Positions 42,866-51,207 of a DNA stretch of 64,000 nt are shown here, piece by piece; the first letter of the stretch is position 1; every line of letters begins with the position of its first letter. The stretch lies in the NCBI RefSeq assembly GCF_964340835.1, contig NZ_OZ204251.1. One strand, written 5' to 3'. Source of the stretch: Bombilactobacillus bombi (GTDB lineage: Bacteria > Bacillota > Bacilli > Lactobacillales > Lactobacillaceae). The position numbers and the translations under genes were made by a program. Under the pieces are notes generated by a model. The model was not told the origin of the DNA and made no database searches. It saw only the letters and a list, made by a program, of their open reading frames with translations.

Positions 42866-42882
42866 TGTTAGCTTTGCTGACA
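42866..42882. promoter_or_regulatory. GlnR/TnrA-type operator
   Basis: TGTTAGCTTTGCTGACA fits TGTNA-N7-TNACA exactly. It is just upstream of the glnR -35 element and inside the gap before the ynbB-like gene. Confidence 0.72.
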
Positions 42883-42886
42883 TGTA

Positions 42887-44137
42887 TTATAAAATATCTG
42901 CACAAGCATGCGCAACCGCTATACGCACATGGGAATAAGTCAATCCTCCTTGCAAATAAATAGCATACGGTGGTCGTATTGGGCCATCAGCAGATAATTC
43001 AATTGTTGAACCCTCAACAAAAGTTCCCGCAGCCATAACAATTTGATCTTCATATCCTTCCATCGGACTAGCTTCTGGTTGAACAAAGGAATCAATTGGT
43101 GAATACTTTTGAATGGCCCGTGCAAATTGCACCATTTTGTCAGCACTACCTAAAATAATTGTTTGTATTAAATCTGTCCGTGGTTCATCCCATTTTGGTG
43201 TTACTACAAAACCTAGCTTTTCTAATAAGGCTGCTGCAAAAATTGCTCCTTTAATCGCACTTCCAGTAACTTGAGGTGCCAAAAAAAATCCTTCAATCAT
43301 TTCTCGTAAATAAGGACCGGTAGCCCCTTCATGGCTTCCAATTCCTGGAGCAGTTAACCTAATGGCGGATTTTTCAATTAGGTCCTTTCTACCTACCAAA
43401 TAACCTCCAGTAGTAGCTAAACCTGCCCCAGCATTCTTCTACAATGACCCAGCCATTAAGTCAGCGCCAAATTCTGTAGGCTCTTGTTCTTCAGAAAATT
43501 CACCATAACAATTATCAACAAAAACAATTACTTCTGGCAATCTCTCTTTAACAAAAGCAATCATTTCTGCAATTTGGGCCACCGTATAACTGGGACGTAC
43601 TTCATAACCTCGCGAGCGCTGAATAGCAACAACGTTGGGTTGAAAATCTGCTAAAGTCTGTGCTAAATGAGAATAATCAACCATGCCATCGTTAGTTAAG
43701 GGTTGATATTTAAATTCAATCCCATACTCCCTTAAAGTTCCAGCTTGCCGCTTATTCATACCAATAACTTCTTGAAGTGTGTCATAAGGCTTACCTGTTA
43801 AATATAGTAATTTTTGTCCTGGTTGCAAGCAACCAAATAATCCTACAGCAATCGTATGCGTTCCGGAAACAAATTGAGGCCGCACTAAAGCAGCTTGCGT
43901 ATGAAAAACTTCTGCATAAACTCGATCTAAAGTTTCTCGTCCTTCATCATAATTACCATATCCAGTGGAACCGGACAAATGACTTTCTGCCATTTGCTGA
44001 TTAGTAAATGCTTGTAAAACTTTGGCTTGATTATTATCAATTTGCTGATTAATTTTTGCAATTTGTGGTTGGATTTGTTGATCAACTTCTTGAACAGCTT
44101 GTTGAATTTGAGATGGTAAATCTTCTATCCAATTCAT
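42887..44137 (-). pseudogene. ynbB: YnbB-like PLP enzyme (methionine gamma-lyase/aluminium-resistance family) with an in-frame TAG
   Basis: A fold-type I PLP protein annotated in relatives as aluminium resistance or cystathionine beta-lyase/methionine gamma-lyase family. ATG 44137 has an AAGGAG site. Both halves are intact in one frame of 417 codons: HLSGSTGYGNYDEGRETLD, FVSGTHTIAVGLFG, and after the break GGYLVGRKDL, PGIGSHEGATGPYLREM, EASPMEGYEDQIVMAAGTF. A single TAG (43439-43441, codon 233) falls between AGSL and KNAG, directly before the expected PLP-binding lysine. The upstream fragment would lack the lysine, so the enzyme is inactive unless TAG is misread or is a sequencing error. Order miaA-ynbB-glnR-glnA is standard in Firmicutes. 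Confidence 0.9.
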
Positions 44138-44141
44138 AATT

Positions 44142-45068
44142 TCACTCCTTAAATTTTTCGACAAGTGCAGTTATTTGTTGTAATTGTTGAGGATATTTGA
44201 TTAAGTCAAACCAATGAATAGTTAACTGATGTCTAAAGTAAGTTAATTGCCGCTTCGCAAAACGACGCGAATTTTGTTTTATCAATTCGACTGCATCTAT
44301 TTGTGACATTTCTCCAGCAAAATAAGGAAATAATTCTTTATAACCAATACCTTGGCTCGCTTGTGGAGATTGGTTTCTTTGCTCATAGAGCCAATGTGCT
44401 TCATTAATTAAACCCCTATTTAACATTTCATCAACTCGTTGATTTATGCGCTGATATAATAAAGTGCGCTCAGTGGCTAAACCAATAATTAAATAGTCAA
44501 AGTTCGCATGATGTTGTTGTTGTTGACTAAATTGTTGACCAGTTAAATCCAAAACCTCTAACGCTCTAATAACTCGACGAGTATTTTGAGGAGCAATTTG
44601 TGCTGCAGCTACAGCGTCTCGTTGTTGTAATAATTGCCACAATCCTTTAGCTCCTATTTGGGTTAGCTTTTGCAGATAGTCTTGGCGAATATTAGTTGTG
44701 TCTTGGCGCTCTTTGTCACCGCCCAGATTGAGATTATCAACTAAAGCTTTGATATAAAAACCAGTGCCACCGACAATTAGGGGTAATTTTTGTTGATGAG
44801 TAATCGCAGTAATTAGCCGGTTAGCTTCTTGTTGAAAATCATAAACAGTATAACGTTGATTAATATCACAAATATCAATTAAATGGTGTCTAACTCCCTG
44901 CGTTTCGCTAGGCATAATCTTAGCAGTGCCGATATCTAAGTGCCGATATATTTGCATGGAATCGCCTGAAATAACTTCTCCCGCAAATTTATGAGCTATT
45001 TCAATGCTGAGAGCTGTTTTGCCTACTGCTGTAGGGCCAACAATAATAATAACTTTTTTCTTTGTCAA
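44142..45068 (-). CDS. miaA: tRNA dimethylallyltransferase
   Basis: Adds dimethylallyl to A37 of tRNAs reading UNN codons. The 308 residues have the P-loop IVGPTAVGKTALSIEIA, SGDSMQIYRHLDIGTAK, the VGGTGFYIKALVDNL motif and QNTRRVIRALEV. The start is TTG 45068, seven bases after AGGAG. It ends inside the upstream leader of ynbB, so the two are probably co-transcribed with glnRA nearby. Confidence 0.95.
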   Translation of the reverse strand: MTKKKVIIIVGPTAVGKTALSIEIAHKFAGEVISGDSMQIYRHLDIGTAKIMPSETQGVRHHLIDICDINQRYTVYDFQQEANRLITAITHQQKLPLIVGGTGFYIKALVDNLNLGGDKERQDTTNIRQDYLQKLTQIGAKGLWQLLQQRDAVAAAQIAPQNTRRVIRALEVLDLTGQQFSQQQQHHANFDYLIIGLATERTLLYQRINQRVDEMLNRGLINEAHWLYEQRNQSPQASQGIGYKELFPYFAGEMSQIDAVELIKQNSRRFAKRQLTYFRHQLTIHWFDLIKYPQQLQQITALVEKFKE

Positions 45069-45108
45069 ATTAGTTCTCCTAACAATTACTAAAAATTAGC
45101 AATTTTAG

Positions 45109-45137
45109 TTGAAATTACAGTTCAGGTTCGTGATAAT
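45109..45137 (+). promoter_or_regulatory. Predicted promoter of the DUF3042 gene
   Basis: TTGAAA (45109-45114), 17-base spacer, GATAAT (45132-45137). Confidence 0.55.
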
Positions 45138-45169
45138 GAAAGTTGAAAGATAAGAGGAGGTGGACATTG

Positions 45170-45358
45170 ATGGCACAAAAACATGGAGTCATTAAAGGTA
45201 TTGTTATTGGATCTTTAGCAACTGCAGGCGCAGTATTAGGTTCAGCTTTAACCTATCGTCAAAAAGTTATTAAACCTGTAAATGATGAAGAAGATCGAAT
45301 TGAAGCTAATCGCAGAAAAGCTAACCGCAAAGCACACTCAGCACATCATGCCAACTAA
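45170..45358 (+). CDS. DUF3042 family protein
   Basis: A 62-residue protein: one hydrophobic N-terminal segment (GIVIGSLATAGAVLGSALTY), then a charged tail (VIKPVNDEEDRIEANRRKANRKAHSAHH). This matches the small DUF3042 proteins of Lactobacillales, of unknown function, probably a membrane-anchored peptide with a cytoplasmic basic tail. ATG 45170 is chosen over TTG 45143 because GAGGAGGTG lies just upstream of it. Monocistronic, divergent from miaA. Confidence 0.85.
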   Translation: MAQKHGVIKGIVIGSLATAGAVLGSALTYRQKVIKPVNDEEDRIEANRRKANRKAHSAHHAN

Positions 45359-45375
45359 TAGTAAGTAAGCTTGAA

Positions 45376-45410
45376 GGGTGGGACAAATTTTGTCTCACCC
45401 CTCTTTGTTT
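45376..45410 (+). terminator. Terminator of the DUF3042 gene
   Basis: GGGTGGGACAAA / TTTTGTCTCACCC hairpin (45376-45400), followed by a T-rich tract. Confidence 0.8.
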
Positions 45411-45436
45411 GTTCTAATTATTTATATACTGAATAA

Positions 45437-45838
45437 TTAAAGTTTCGTTGTTTTTTTGGTTTTCCCATTCCATTCATTGAAGCCCTTTTTTAACCATTTA
45501 ACATCTTGAAAACCAAGTTTTTTTAACTTTAAGGCTGCCCTAATACTGAGCGTACTACCTTGCTCGTATAAGTAAACTGGCAAGTCAGAACGTAATTCTG
45601 AAGTCAGCATCTTTAATTGTGTATAAGGCAAATTCCGCGCACCTAATATATGACCTGCATCAAAATATTTTTTTTCACGCAAATCAACTAATTGTGCTTT
45701 CCGCATTGTTGCTTCAAATTGTTCATTATCGAGCTCACCACCTAATTGCTTGGCTCGTAAACGATAATAAAGCCATGAACCACCGTAATAAATCAAAAAA
45801 ATCGCAATAACAAGTATTAATGAATTCAAAAATGACAC
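45437..45838 (-). CDS. Membrane-anchored rhodanese-like protein YqhL
   Basis: The 133 residues have an N-terminal transmembrane segment (about 3-22) followed by a rhodanese fold (QLVDLREKKYFDAGHILGARNLPY, LRSDLPVYLYEQGS, LGFQDVKWLKKGFNEW). The loop that should carry the catalytic cysteine reads VYLYEQGSTLS, so no active-site Cys is present and sulfurtransferase activity is unlikely. GTG 45838 is chosen because GGGAG lies 8 bases upstream. It follows glk, as in other lactobacilli. Confidence 0.85.
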   Translation of the reverse strand: MSFLNSLILVIAIFLIYYGGSWLYYRLRAKQLGGELDNEQFEATMRKAQLVDLREKKYFDAGHILGARNLPYTQLKMLTSELRSDLPVYLYEQGSTLSIRAALKLKKLGFQDVKWLKKGFNEWNGKTKKTTKL

Positions 45839-45854
45839 AATCTCCACTCCCGAC

Positions 45855-46817
45855 TTATTTATCTAAGATTAATGATGCAGCCCCAATTACGCCGGCTTCA
45901 TTACCTAAAGTAGCTAATTTCAAAGTTGTAGTATTTTTAATAGCGGTAAAAACATACTGCTCATAGCTTTGTTGAACATGCGACAATAAGAAATCACCCG
46001 CGTTGGAAACGCCACCACCAATTACAATATATTCTGGATTTAAAGTGACCGCAACCGTACTTAAAGCTAGTCCCAATTGCTTGCAAACATATTCAATCAC
46101 CAGTAATGCAAGTGGATCATTTTGTTTAGCCAAGTCAAAGACATCTTTGGAAGTAATATCATCACCGTTATCAAGGTTAGCCTTTAATTGTGAATTTCCA
46201 GCATACTCTTGTGCATAATCACGAGCAACTCGTACAACGCCAGTAGCAGAAGCAACTGTTTCTAAGCAGCCCTTTTTACCACAAGTACAAGTATAGCCAT
46301 TCGGATCAATTGTCATATGACCAATTTCTCCAGCTGAACCACCATTGCCATGAACAATGTGACCATCAACGATAATGCCACCACCGACACCTGTTCCTAA
46401 GGTTACAAAGGCTACATCAGCAGCATTATTACCAGCACCTTGCCAGCGTTCACCTAAGGCTGCAACGTTGGCATCATTTTCTACTTTGACAGACATTTTG
46501 GTACCAGCTTCAATTTGTTGCTTAATCGTCATTGGCCGATCCCAATTCAGATTAAAAGCACTATCAACAGTTCCGGCCTGATAATCAACACTTCCTGGAG
46601 TTCCAATTCCAATTCCAGCAAATTGTTCTGGCTGCATTTGATACATTTGTAAATGATGATTAATACTATCAATAATATTAGGAATAATATTATTACCATT
46701 ATTTAAAATGTCTGTTTGAATACTCCAGCGTTGCTGAATTTCGCCTTGAGCGGTCATAATGGCAAACTTCGTAGTAGTACCGCCTAAATCAATTCCAATT
46801 AACTTTTGGTTTTCCAT
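45855..46817 (-). CDS. glkA: ROK-family glucokinase
   Basis: Phosphorylates glucose to glucose-6-phosphate. The 320 residues have the ATP-phosphate motif IGIDLGGTTTKFAI, sugar-binding ENDANVAALGE, GTGVGGGIIVDG, GEIGHMTIDPNG, and the ROK zinc cluster CTCGKKGCLE. ATG 46817 lies within the yqgQ 3' end (29-base overlap). The yqgQ-glk-yqhL cluster is conserved in Bacillus and lactobacilli. Confidence 0.95.
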   Translation of the reverse strand: MENQKLIGIDLGGTTTKFAIMTAQGEIQQRWSIQTDILNNGNNIIPNIIDSINHHLQMYQMQPEQFAGIGIGTPGSVDYQAGTVDSAFNLNWDRPMTIKQQIEAGTKMSVKVENDANVAALGERWQGAGNNAADVAFVTLGTGVGGGIIVDGHIVHGNGGSAGEIGHMTIDPNGYTCTCGKKGCLETVASATGVVRVARDYAQEYAGNSQLKANLDNGDDITSKDVFDLAKQNDPLALLVIEYVCKQLGLALSTVAVTLNPEYIVIGGGVSNAGDFLLSHVQQSYEQYVFTAIKNTTTLKLATLGNEAGVIGAASLILDK

Positions 46818-47040
46818 TGTCCTTCTTCATTCCTTGTTCTTCAATTTTATGTTCCCGATTCAATACTAATTTACAAGTTATAAAAGTTGCTTGATCAATC
46901 ACCTGTTCATGATAGAGTCGATCTAGTTCAATCGCCATCAATTCAATATCCCAAATCCGTTTACCGACATATACATAAATACCAAATTTCTTAAGTACTT
47001 GCTGCACATCATATAAGGTATGAATATTGGTTTCTCTCAT
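46789..47040 (-). CDS. yqgQ: YqgQ family protein (DUF910)
   Basis: An 83-residue protein with the YqgQ fold pattern TLYDVQQVLKKFGIYVYVGKR, WDIELMAIELDRLY and a longer basic tail than usual (about 15 extra residues after LVLNREH). Family members are about 70 residues, small three-helix proteins possibly binding nucleic acid; the role is unknown. AGGAG precedes ATG 47040. It starts where the rhomboid gene stops and overlaps glkA. Confidence 0.9.
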   Translation of the reverse strand: MRETNIHTLYDVQQVLKKFGIYVYVGKRIWDIELMAIELDRLYHEQVIDQATFITCKLVLNREHKIEEQGMKKDNGKPKVNWN

Positions 47041-47708
47041 GCGCGAACTACTCCTATCCTGTACAAAACAATTGCTAGTACAATTAATCCTACTGTACTA
47101 ATTATACGCCATAATTTTGGTAATGCATTCTTCATTTGTGGAATCGTAATAATCCAACCAACCAAGAATCCCACAAGTGCACCACCAACATGACCCCAAA
47201 TATCGATGTCGCCAATAAAAATATCTGCAACCAAATTAAATACAATCAATATTAAAAATTGCTGTGACCATTGACGGATTCCTTGATTATTTTTGAAAAT
47301 AATTCCCAAAGCTACATACAGACCAAATAGGCCAAACAATGAAGTACTAGCACCAGCAGAAATGGAGTTCTGACTTCCGAAAGCAAAACTCATTAAATTG
47401 CCGCCGATACCACTTAATAAATAAATAATACTAAACTTTAAGGGACCATACAAAAATTCTAGTTGTTGACCCATGAAATATAAAGTTAACGAATTAATTA
47501 AAATATGTTGCCAACCAATATGCACAAAGATTGGTGTTATTAATCGCCACCATTCCCCTTGGGCCACCAAACTATTTACTTTGGCTCCAGAGGCTAATAA
47601 TGCTGCAATGTTTTGACTGCCACCTTTAAATATTTCCCAACCAAAGACAACTAATTGAATTATTAAAATTACATAAGTTGCCCATGGTCGCTGTTGAATT
47701 TTTCTCAT
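47037..47708 (-). CDS. Rhomboid family intramembrane serine protease
   Basis: The 223 residues carry six or more hydrophobic segments with the rhomboid signature: HIGWQHILINSLTLYFMG in the early helices, GASTSLFGLFG with the catalytic serine, and GHVGGALVGFLVG with the catalytic histidine. The class resembles GluP/YqgP, but lacks the long N-terminal cytoplasmic domain and TPR repeats. It overlaps fthC by 4 bases and precedes yqgQ, as in other Firmicutes. Confidence 0.93.
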   Translation of the reverse strand: MRKIQQRPWATYVILIIQLVVFGWEIFKGGSQNIAALLASGAKVNSLVAQGEWWRLITPIFVHIGWQHILINSLTLYFMGQQLEFLYGPLKFSIIYLLSGIGGNLMSFAFGSQNSISAGASTSLFGLFGLYVALGIIFKNNQGIRQWSQQFLILIVFNLVADIFIGDIDIWGHVGGALVGFLVGWIITIPQMKNALPKLWRIISTVGLIVLAIVLYRIGVVRA

Positions 47709-48262
47709 ATGAGCCTCGATTCTGTAATAACATGATTCACAGGATAGTCCAGTACATCAATTTCCCAATCAGCGTGTTGAAAAACAATAGGTGGTAAAGC
47801 CAAAATAACACTTTGAGTTTGTGGATGCTGCGCTAAATATCGATCATAATAACCCGCTCCAAAGCCGATACGTTGTTTAGTGTCTAAAGCAACTGCTAAA
47901 GCAGGAACAATAGTTAAATCGGCCCCTACTGGATTTAATGGATCAATTTCTTCTGGCTCCCAGACTCCAAAAGCCGTTCGTGATATTGACTTTTGTGCCT
48001 GCAAATTAAAAAAATTCATTGAATAATTCGAATAAGTTTTGGGAATATAAATACTTTTCCCCAACTGTAAAGCACGTTGAATAATTGGTTGCGTTGGTAA
48101 TTCCGTGGCCATACTAATGGTGATTGCAATTGTTTGTGCTGTTTGAAAATAAGGTGCTGCAAATAAATTTTGATACAAAGTAGCTGGCACTACTTGATTT
48201 TGTTTCCACCAATCTTTGAGTTTGGTTGATTGTTGCTTGCGGAATTCATTTTTATTTCCCAT
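47705..48262 (-). CDS. 5-formyltetrahydrofolate cyclo-ligase (YqgN)
   Basis: ATP-dependent conversion of 5-formyl-THF to 5,10-methenyl-THF. The 185 residues have the basic N-terminus (FRKQQSTKLKDWW), TLYQNLFAAPYFQTAQTI-type helix, YIPKTY, and the C-terminal catalytic segment VPALAVALDTKQRIGFGAGYYDRYL. AAGGAG precedes ATG 48262. First gene of an operon running through rhomboid, yqgQ, glk and yqhL. Confidence 0.94.
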   Translation of the reverse strand: MGNKNEFRKQQSTKLKDWWKQNQVVPATLYQNLFAAPYFQTAQTIAITISMATELPTQPIIQRALQLGKSIYIPKTYSNYSMNFFNLQAQKSISRTAFGVWEPEEIDPLNPVGADLTIVPALAVALDTKQRIGFGAGYYDRYLAQHPQTQSVILALPPIVFQHADWEIDVLDYPVNHVITESRLI

Positions 48263-48284
48263 TGAATCTCCTTAAATAAATATG

Positions 48285-48305
48285 TTTGAATTACAATGAT
48301 TCAAA
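48285..48305. promoter_or_regulatory. Perfect 7-7-7 palindrome, possible operator
   Basis: TTTGAAT-TACAATG-ATTCAAA, 23-43 bases upstream of the fthC start, with no T-run, so it is unlikely to be a terminator. It could be a dimeric regulator site for the fthC-rhomboid-yqgQ-glk operon. Confidence 0.45.
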
Positions 48306-48365
48306 TTTAAGAGATGAATAAGTAAAATGTCATCATATTGTTAAAAATAATAATCCTTTACCTAA

Positions 48366-48393
48366 TAAAAAAACAACAGGTTTGGCCTGTTGT
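48366..48393 (-). terminator. Terminator after rpmG
   Basis: ACAACAGG / CCTGTTGT stem (48373-48393), followed on the minus strand by a T-run. Confidence 0.92.
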
Positions 48394-48395
48394 CT

Positions 48396-48545
48396 TTATT
48401 TAGTTTCGCGATGTAATGTCACTTTACGTTCCCGCGGACAATATTTGTTAAGTTCCAGGCGGTCAGGATTATTACGCTTGTTTTTGCTGGTTAAATAATT
48501 GCGTTCATGACATTCGGTACACTCTAATGTAATATTTACTCGCAT
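48396..48545 (-). CDS. rpmG: 50S ribosomal protein L33
   Basis: A 49-residue protein: MRVNITLECTECHERNYLTS, KNKRNNPDRLELNKYCPRE and RKVTLHRETK. Cysteines at 9, 12 and 36; the position of a fourth zinc ligand is Glu, as in Bacillus RpmGA. GAGG lies seven bases before ATG 48545. Monocistronic with its own promoter and terminator, downstream of the penicillin-binding protein gene. Confidence 0.95.
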   Translation of the reverse strand: MRVNITLECTECHERNYLTSKNKRNNPDRLELNKYCPRERKVTLHRETK

Positions 48546-48587
48546 ATTAAAACCTCTTTTCTCACTTGAATACGATGCAACTCTGTT

Positions 48588-48616
48588 ATATTACCATTTA
48601 TACAAATAATTTTCCA
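48588..48616 (-). promoter_or_regulatory. Predicted promoter of rpmG
   Basis: TGGAAA (48611-48616), 17-base spacer, TAATAT (48588-48593) on the minus strand. Confidence 0.5.
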
Positions 48617-48619
48617 GTA

Positions 48620-50725
48620 TTATTGAGAATCTTTTGTATCTGAATCAAAATAACTAGTAATCATACTCTTAACCAGATTTAAATTATACTCGCCTTTTTC
48701 GCTACTTAAATTTGGCATGACTACCGCAACTGCTATTTGCGGGTCATTATAAGGAGCATAAGCGACCATACTTAAAGTAATGGTTTGAGCTGGATTAGTG
48801 TTATAAGGATTATCTGGGTCATAATAAAATGATTGTGCCGTTCCAGTTTTCCCGGCAATGGCAGGTTTAACATTAGCTAGCTGTTTGGCTGTTGTCCAAC
48901 CACCATTGCCATGAACTACATTGTAAAATCCGTCTTTAACAACATTCAATTGACTATTATTAAAACCAACCCGATTCAAAACTTGCGGTTGAGTTTGGTT
49001 GACAACTGCTCCTAACGAACCATCGTCTCGAGTTTTTTGAATGGACTGTACTAAATACGGACGCATACGATAGCCACCATTGGCAATGGTAGAAACATAT
49101 TGTGCCATTTGAATTAATGTATAGGCGTCATAGTTCCCATAAGATTCATCAAGTGCTGAACCCACTTTAACTATCCCATCACTATTCATCGTAGGTCCTT
49201 CAATTCCACTGCTTTCACCGGGCAAATCAATACCAGTTTTAATACCTAAACCAAATTGGTTGTAATAACCCCGTAATTTTTGAAAAATATCATCATCAAT
49301 ATGAATATAACTATTTGGCACATATTTCGCATTACCCATTCGCATAGCCAAACGCATCATATAGATATTAGAAGAAAATTCCAAGGCCTTCTGCGCACTT
49401 AAAGCACCAAATGTTCCGATAGGGTAAACTGATTTTTTAACTGGTGTGCTTGGTAAATAAATTGGTGAATCTGGTAAAACACTATTTTCCGGTGAAATAG
49501 CACCAGACATTAAACCGCCTAAAACAGTAGCCCCTTTCACTGCTGACCCCATAACAAAAGTACGATTGATTACACCTAATGAATCATCAGTCATGTTGCC
49601 TGTTTTGGGATTATAGTGAACACCCGACATTGCTAAAATGGCCCCAGTTTTGGGATTGATGGCTACTGCATAAGCACCATCAGAATATTGGGTAACTCCA
49701 TTCGCACGCGCAGAATCGAATGTATTATGGACAGCTTGATCAACTTTCTTTTGATATTCAGCATCAATAGTTAAGTTCAGGTTATCTCCTTTTTCACCCT
49801 TATATTTTTGAATAGAATCAGTTAGCCGATTATTGGTACCTACAGAAATTTGAGTTTGTGACTTGCTCCCCTTTAAAATCGGCTCATATTCTTGCTCTAA
49901 ATAGCTTGTACCTACTCGATCATTACGCGAATAACCTTCAGCTAAGAGCTCATTAATCCGATTATCAGGCAAGCCTTGCTTTTCTGTAGAAACTTTTCCA
50001 ATAATACTAGTCATTGAATCTCCCATTGGATATGAACGTTGGGAGTCAATACCCACTTGAATTCCTGGAAGTTCAGTTTGATGTTCACTGACTTGAGCCA
50101 CTTCTTGTGGTGTTGCTTGATAATTTTTAATGTAAACCGTTGAATATTGATAAGCCGCACTCATTTTAGCAAAAATAGCTGCAGCTTGTAGTTGTGCAGG
50201 ACTTAAATCTGGTTTTTGCTTTTTAACATAAGTGATAGCTCGCCGATACTCATCGCGATCTGGTTCAGCTTGCAATTGTTCTTCGGTCATATTTTTATTG
50301 ATAACTTTGGTAACTTTTTTATAATTAGATTCTTTGGCCAAATAATAATCAGCTTTATCACGGCTAGTTAAATTAGAATCATCTACATGAATAAATTTTT
50401 GTAATCGATTAGCAATCTGATACATATCTGAAGTTTTTACTGAAGCACTGCGTGTATAAGTAATAGCACTACTAGGCTCATTATTAACAATCAGGCGCCC
50501 CTTAGAGTCATAAATTAAACCGCGAGGAACATTACCTGCAATTACTGTTTTATCAGAGCGTTCAACTTCTGCTTGAAACTTGGAACCATTTAATAATTGC
50601 AAATATGCCAGTTGGCCAATCAATAACGCAAATAAAACAAAAACAATTACTAAGAGTACATTTAGACGAAAAGGCAAAATCGACTGAGTAGTCTTAGGCT
50701 TATTAAGTCGCTTTAAAAATTTCAC
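48620..50725 (-). CDS. Class B penicillin-binding protein 2 (PBP2b type)
   Basis: Peptidoglycan D,D-transpeptidase for side-wall elongation. The 701 residues have a cytoplasmic N-terminus, one membrane helix (about 21-45, LNVLLVIVFVLFALLIGQLA), a long dimerisation/linker domain with GNVPRGLIYDSKGRLIVNN, and the transpeptidase domain with SAVKG (active-site Ser), SSNIYM and KTGTAQ. The pattern fits PBP2b of lactobacilli and streptococci. The start is GTG 50725 behind GAGGAG. Located between rpmG and a HesB-like gene. Confidence 0.95.
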   Translation of the reverse strand: MKFLKRLNKPKTTQSILPFRLNVLLVIVFVLFALLIGQLAYLQLLNGSKFQAEVERSDKTVIAGNVPRGLIYDSKGRLIVNNEPSSAITYTRSASVKTSDMYQIANRLQKFIHVDDSNLTSRDKADYYLAKESNYKKVTKVINKNMTEEQLQAEPDRDEYRRAITYVKKQKPDLSPAQLQAAAIFAKMSAAYQYSTVYIKNYQATPQEVAQVSEHQTELPGIQVGIDSQRSYPMGDSMTSIIGKVSTEKQGLPDNRINELLAEGYSRNDRVGTSYLEQEYEPILKGSKSQTQISVGTNNRLTDSIQKYKGEKGDNLNLTIDAEYQKKVDQAVHNTFDSARANGVTQYSDGAYAVAINPKTGAILAMSGVHYNPKTGNMTDDSLGVINRTFVMGSAVKGATVLGGLMSGAISPENSVLPDSPIYLPSTPVKKSVYPIGTFGALSAQKALEFSSNIYMMRLAMRMGNAKYVPNSYIHIDDDIFQKLRGYYNQFGLGIKTGIDLPGESSGIEGPTMNSDGIVKVGSALDESYGNYDAYTLIQMAQYVSTIANGGYRMRPYLVQSIQKTRDDGSLGAVVNQTQPQVLNRVGFNNSQLNVVKDGFYNVVHGNGGWTTAKQLANVKPAIAGKTGTAQSFYYDPDNPYNTNPAQTITLSMVAYAPYNDPQIAVAVVMPNLSSEKGEYNLNLVKSMITSYFDSDTKDSQ

Positions 50726-50755
50726 TAATCAAATCTCCTCAATAGTATACGCATC

Positions 50756-50783
50756 ATTATAACAAAAAAGAGTCAGGGACCAA
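50756..50783 (-). promoter_or_regulatory. Predicted promoter of the penicillin-binding protein gene
   Basis: TTGGTC (50778-50783), 16-base spacer, TATAAT (50756-50761). The -35 and spacer lie inside the preceding terminator hairpin. Confidence 0.6.
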
Positions 50784-50805
50784 ATATCATTGTACCCCAA
50801 CCCTT
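50764..50805 (-). terminator. Terminator after the HesB-like gene
   Basis: Long imperfect hairpin: AAGGGTTGGGGTACAAT pairs with ATTTGGTCCCTGACTCTT on the minus strand, followed by six T. Confidence 0.75.
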
Positions 50806-50854
50806 ATTATTCGTCCAAAAACTTCTCAAATTAATAATCATCTATTAAAAACAA

Positions 50855-51157
50855 TTATTTAGATGTCTCATCAACAAAAGTATACGTTGGACTATCAACC
50901 TTGGCATCATAATCAATTTGCAAATCATAACCTGTGAAAAACCATACATCCTCGTCATTAAAATAATAACTTATCTGTTGGTAAACAACCTCATAATATG
51001 GTTGTTGCGGTTTTTGCTTTGCAAAAGCTATTGAATATCCTTGATGGACATTAGTCTTGCCGTATACTTTACCATAAAAATGTAAGCCATCTCCAGGTTT
51101 CAAATCAATATTTTCTTGATACCATTGTTGTGCTACTGGACTTATTGTTATTTTCAT
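50855..51157 (-). CDS. HesB/YadR-like family protein
   Basis: A 100-residue protein of the HesB-like (iron-sulfur-scaffold-related) fold: KITISPVAQQWYQENIDLKPGD, YSIAFAKQKP, YFNDEDVWFFTGYDLQIDYD. None of the conserved cysteines of A-type scaffolds is present, so cluster assembly is unlikely; the family in lactobacilli is of unknown function. ATG 51157 (MKITISP) is chosen because GGTGA lies upstream at suitable spacing. Confidence 0.82.
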   Translation of the reverse strand: MKITISPVAQQWYQENIDLKPGDGLHFYGKVYGKTNVHQGYSIAFAKQKPQQPYYEVVYQQISYYFNDEDVWFFTGYDLQIDYDAKVDSPTYTFVDETSK

Positions 51158-51207
51158 ATTCATCACCAATTAAAATCATACAATATGGAAACGATTTAAT
51201 CCAGTGA

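Noticed and set aside
43439..43441. TAG read as pyrrolysine or programmed read-through
   Set aside because: No read-through stem or pyrrolysine genes are visible and the organism group does not use it; mutation or error is simpler.
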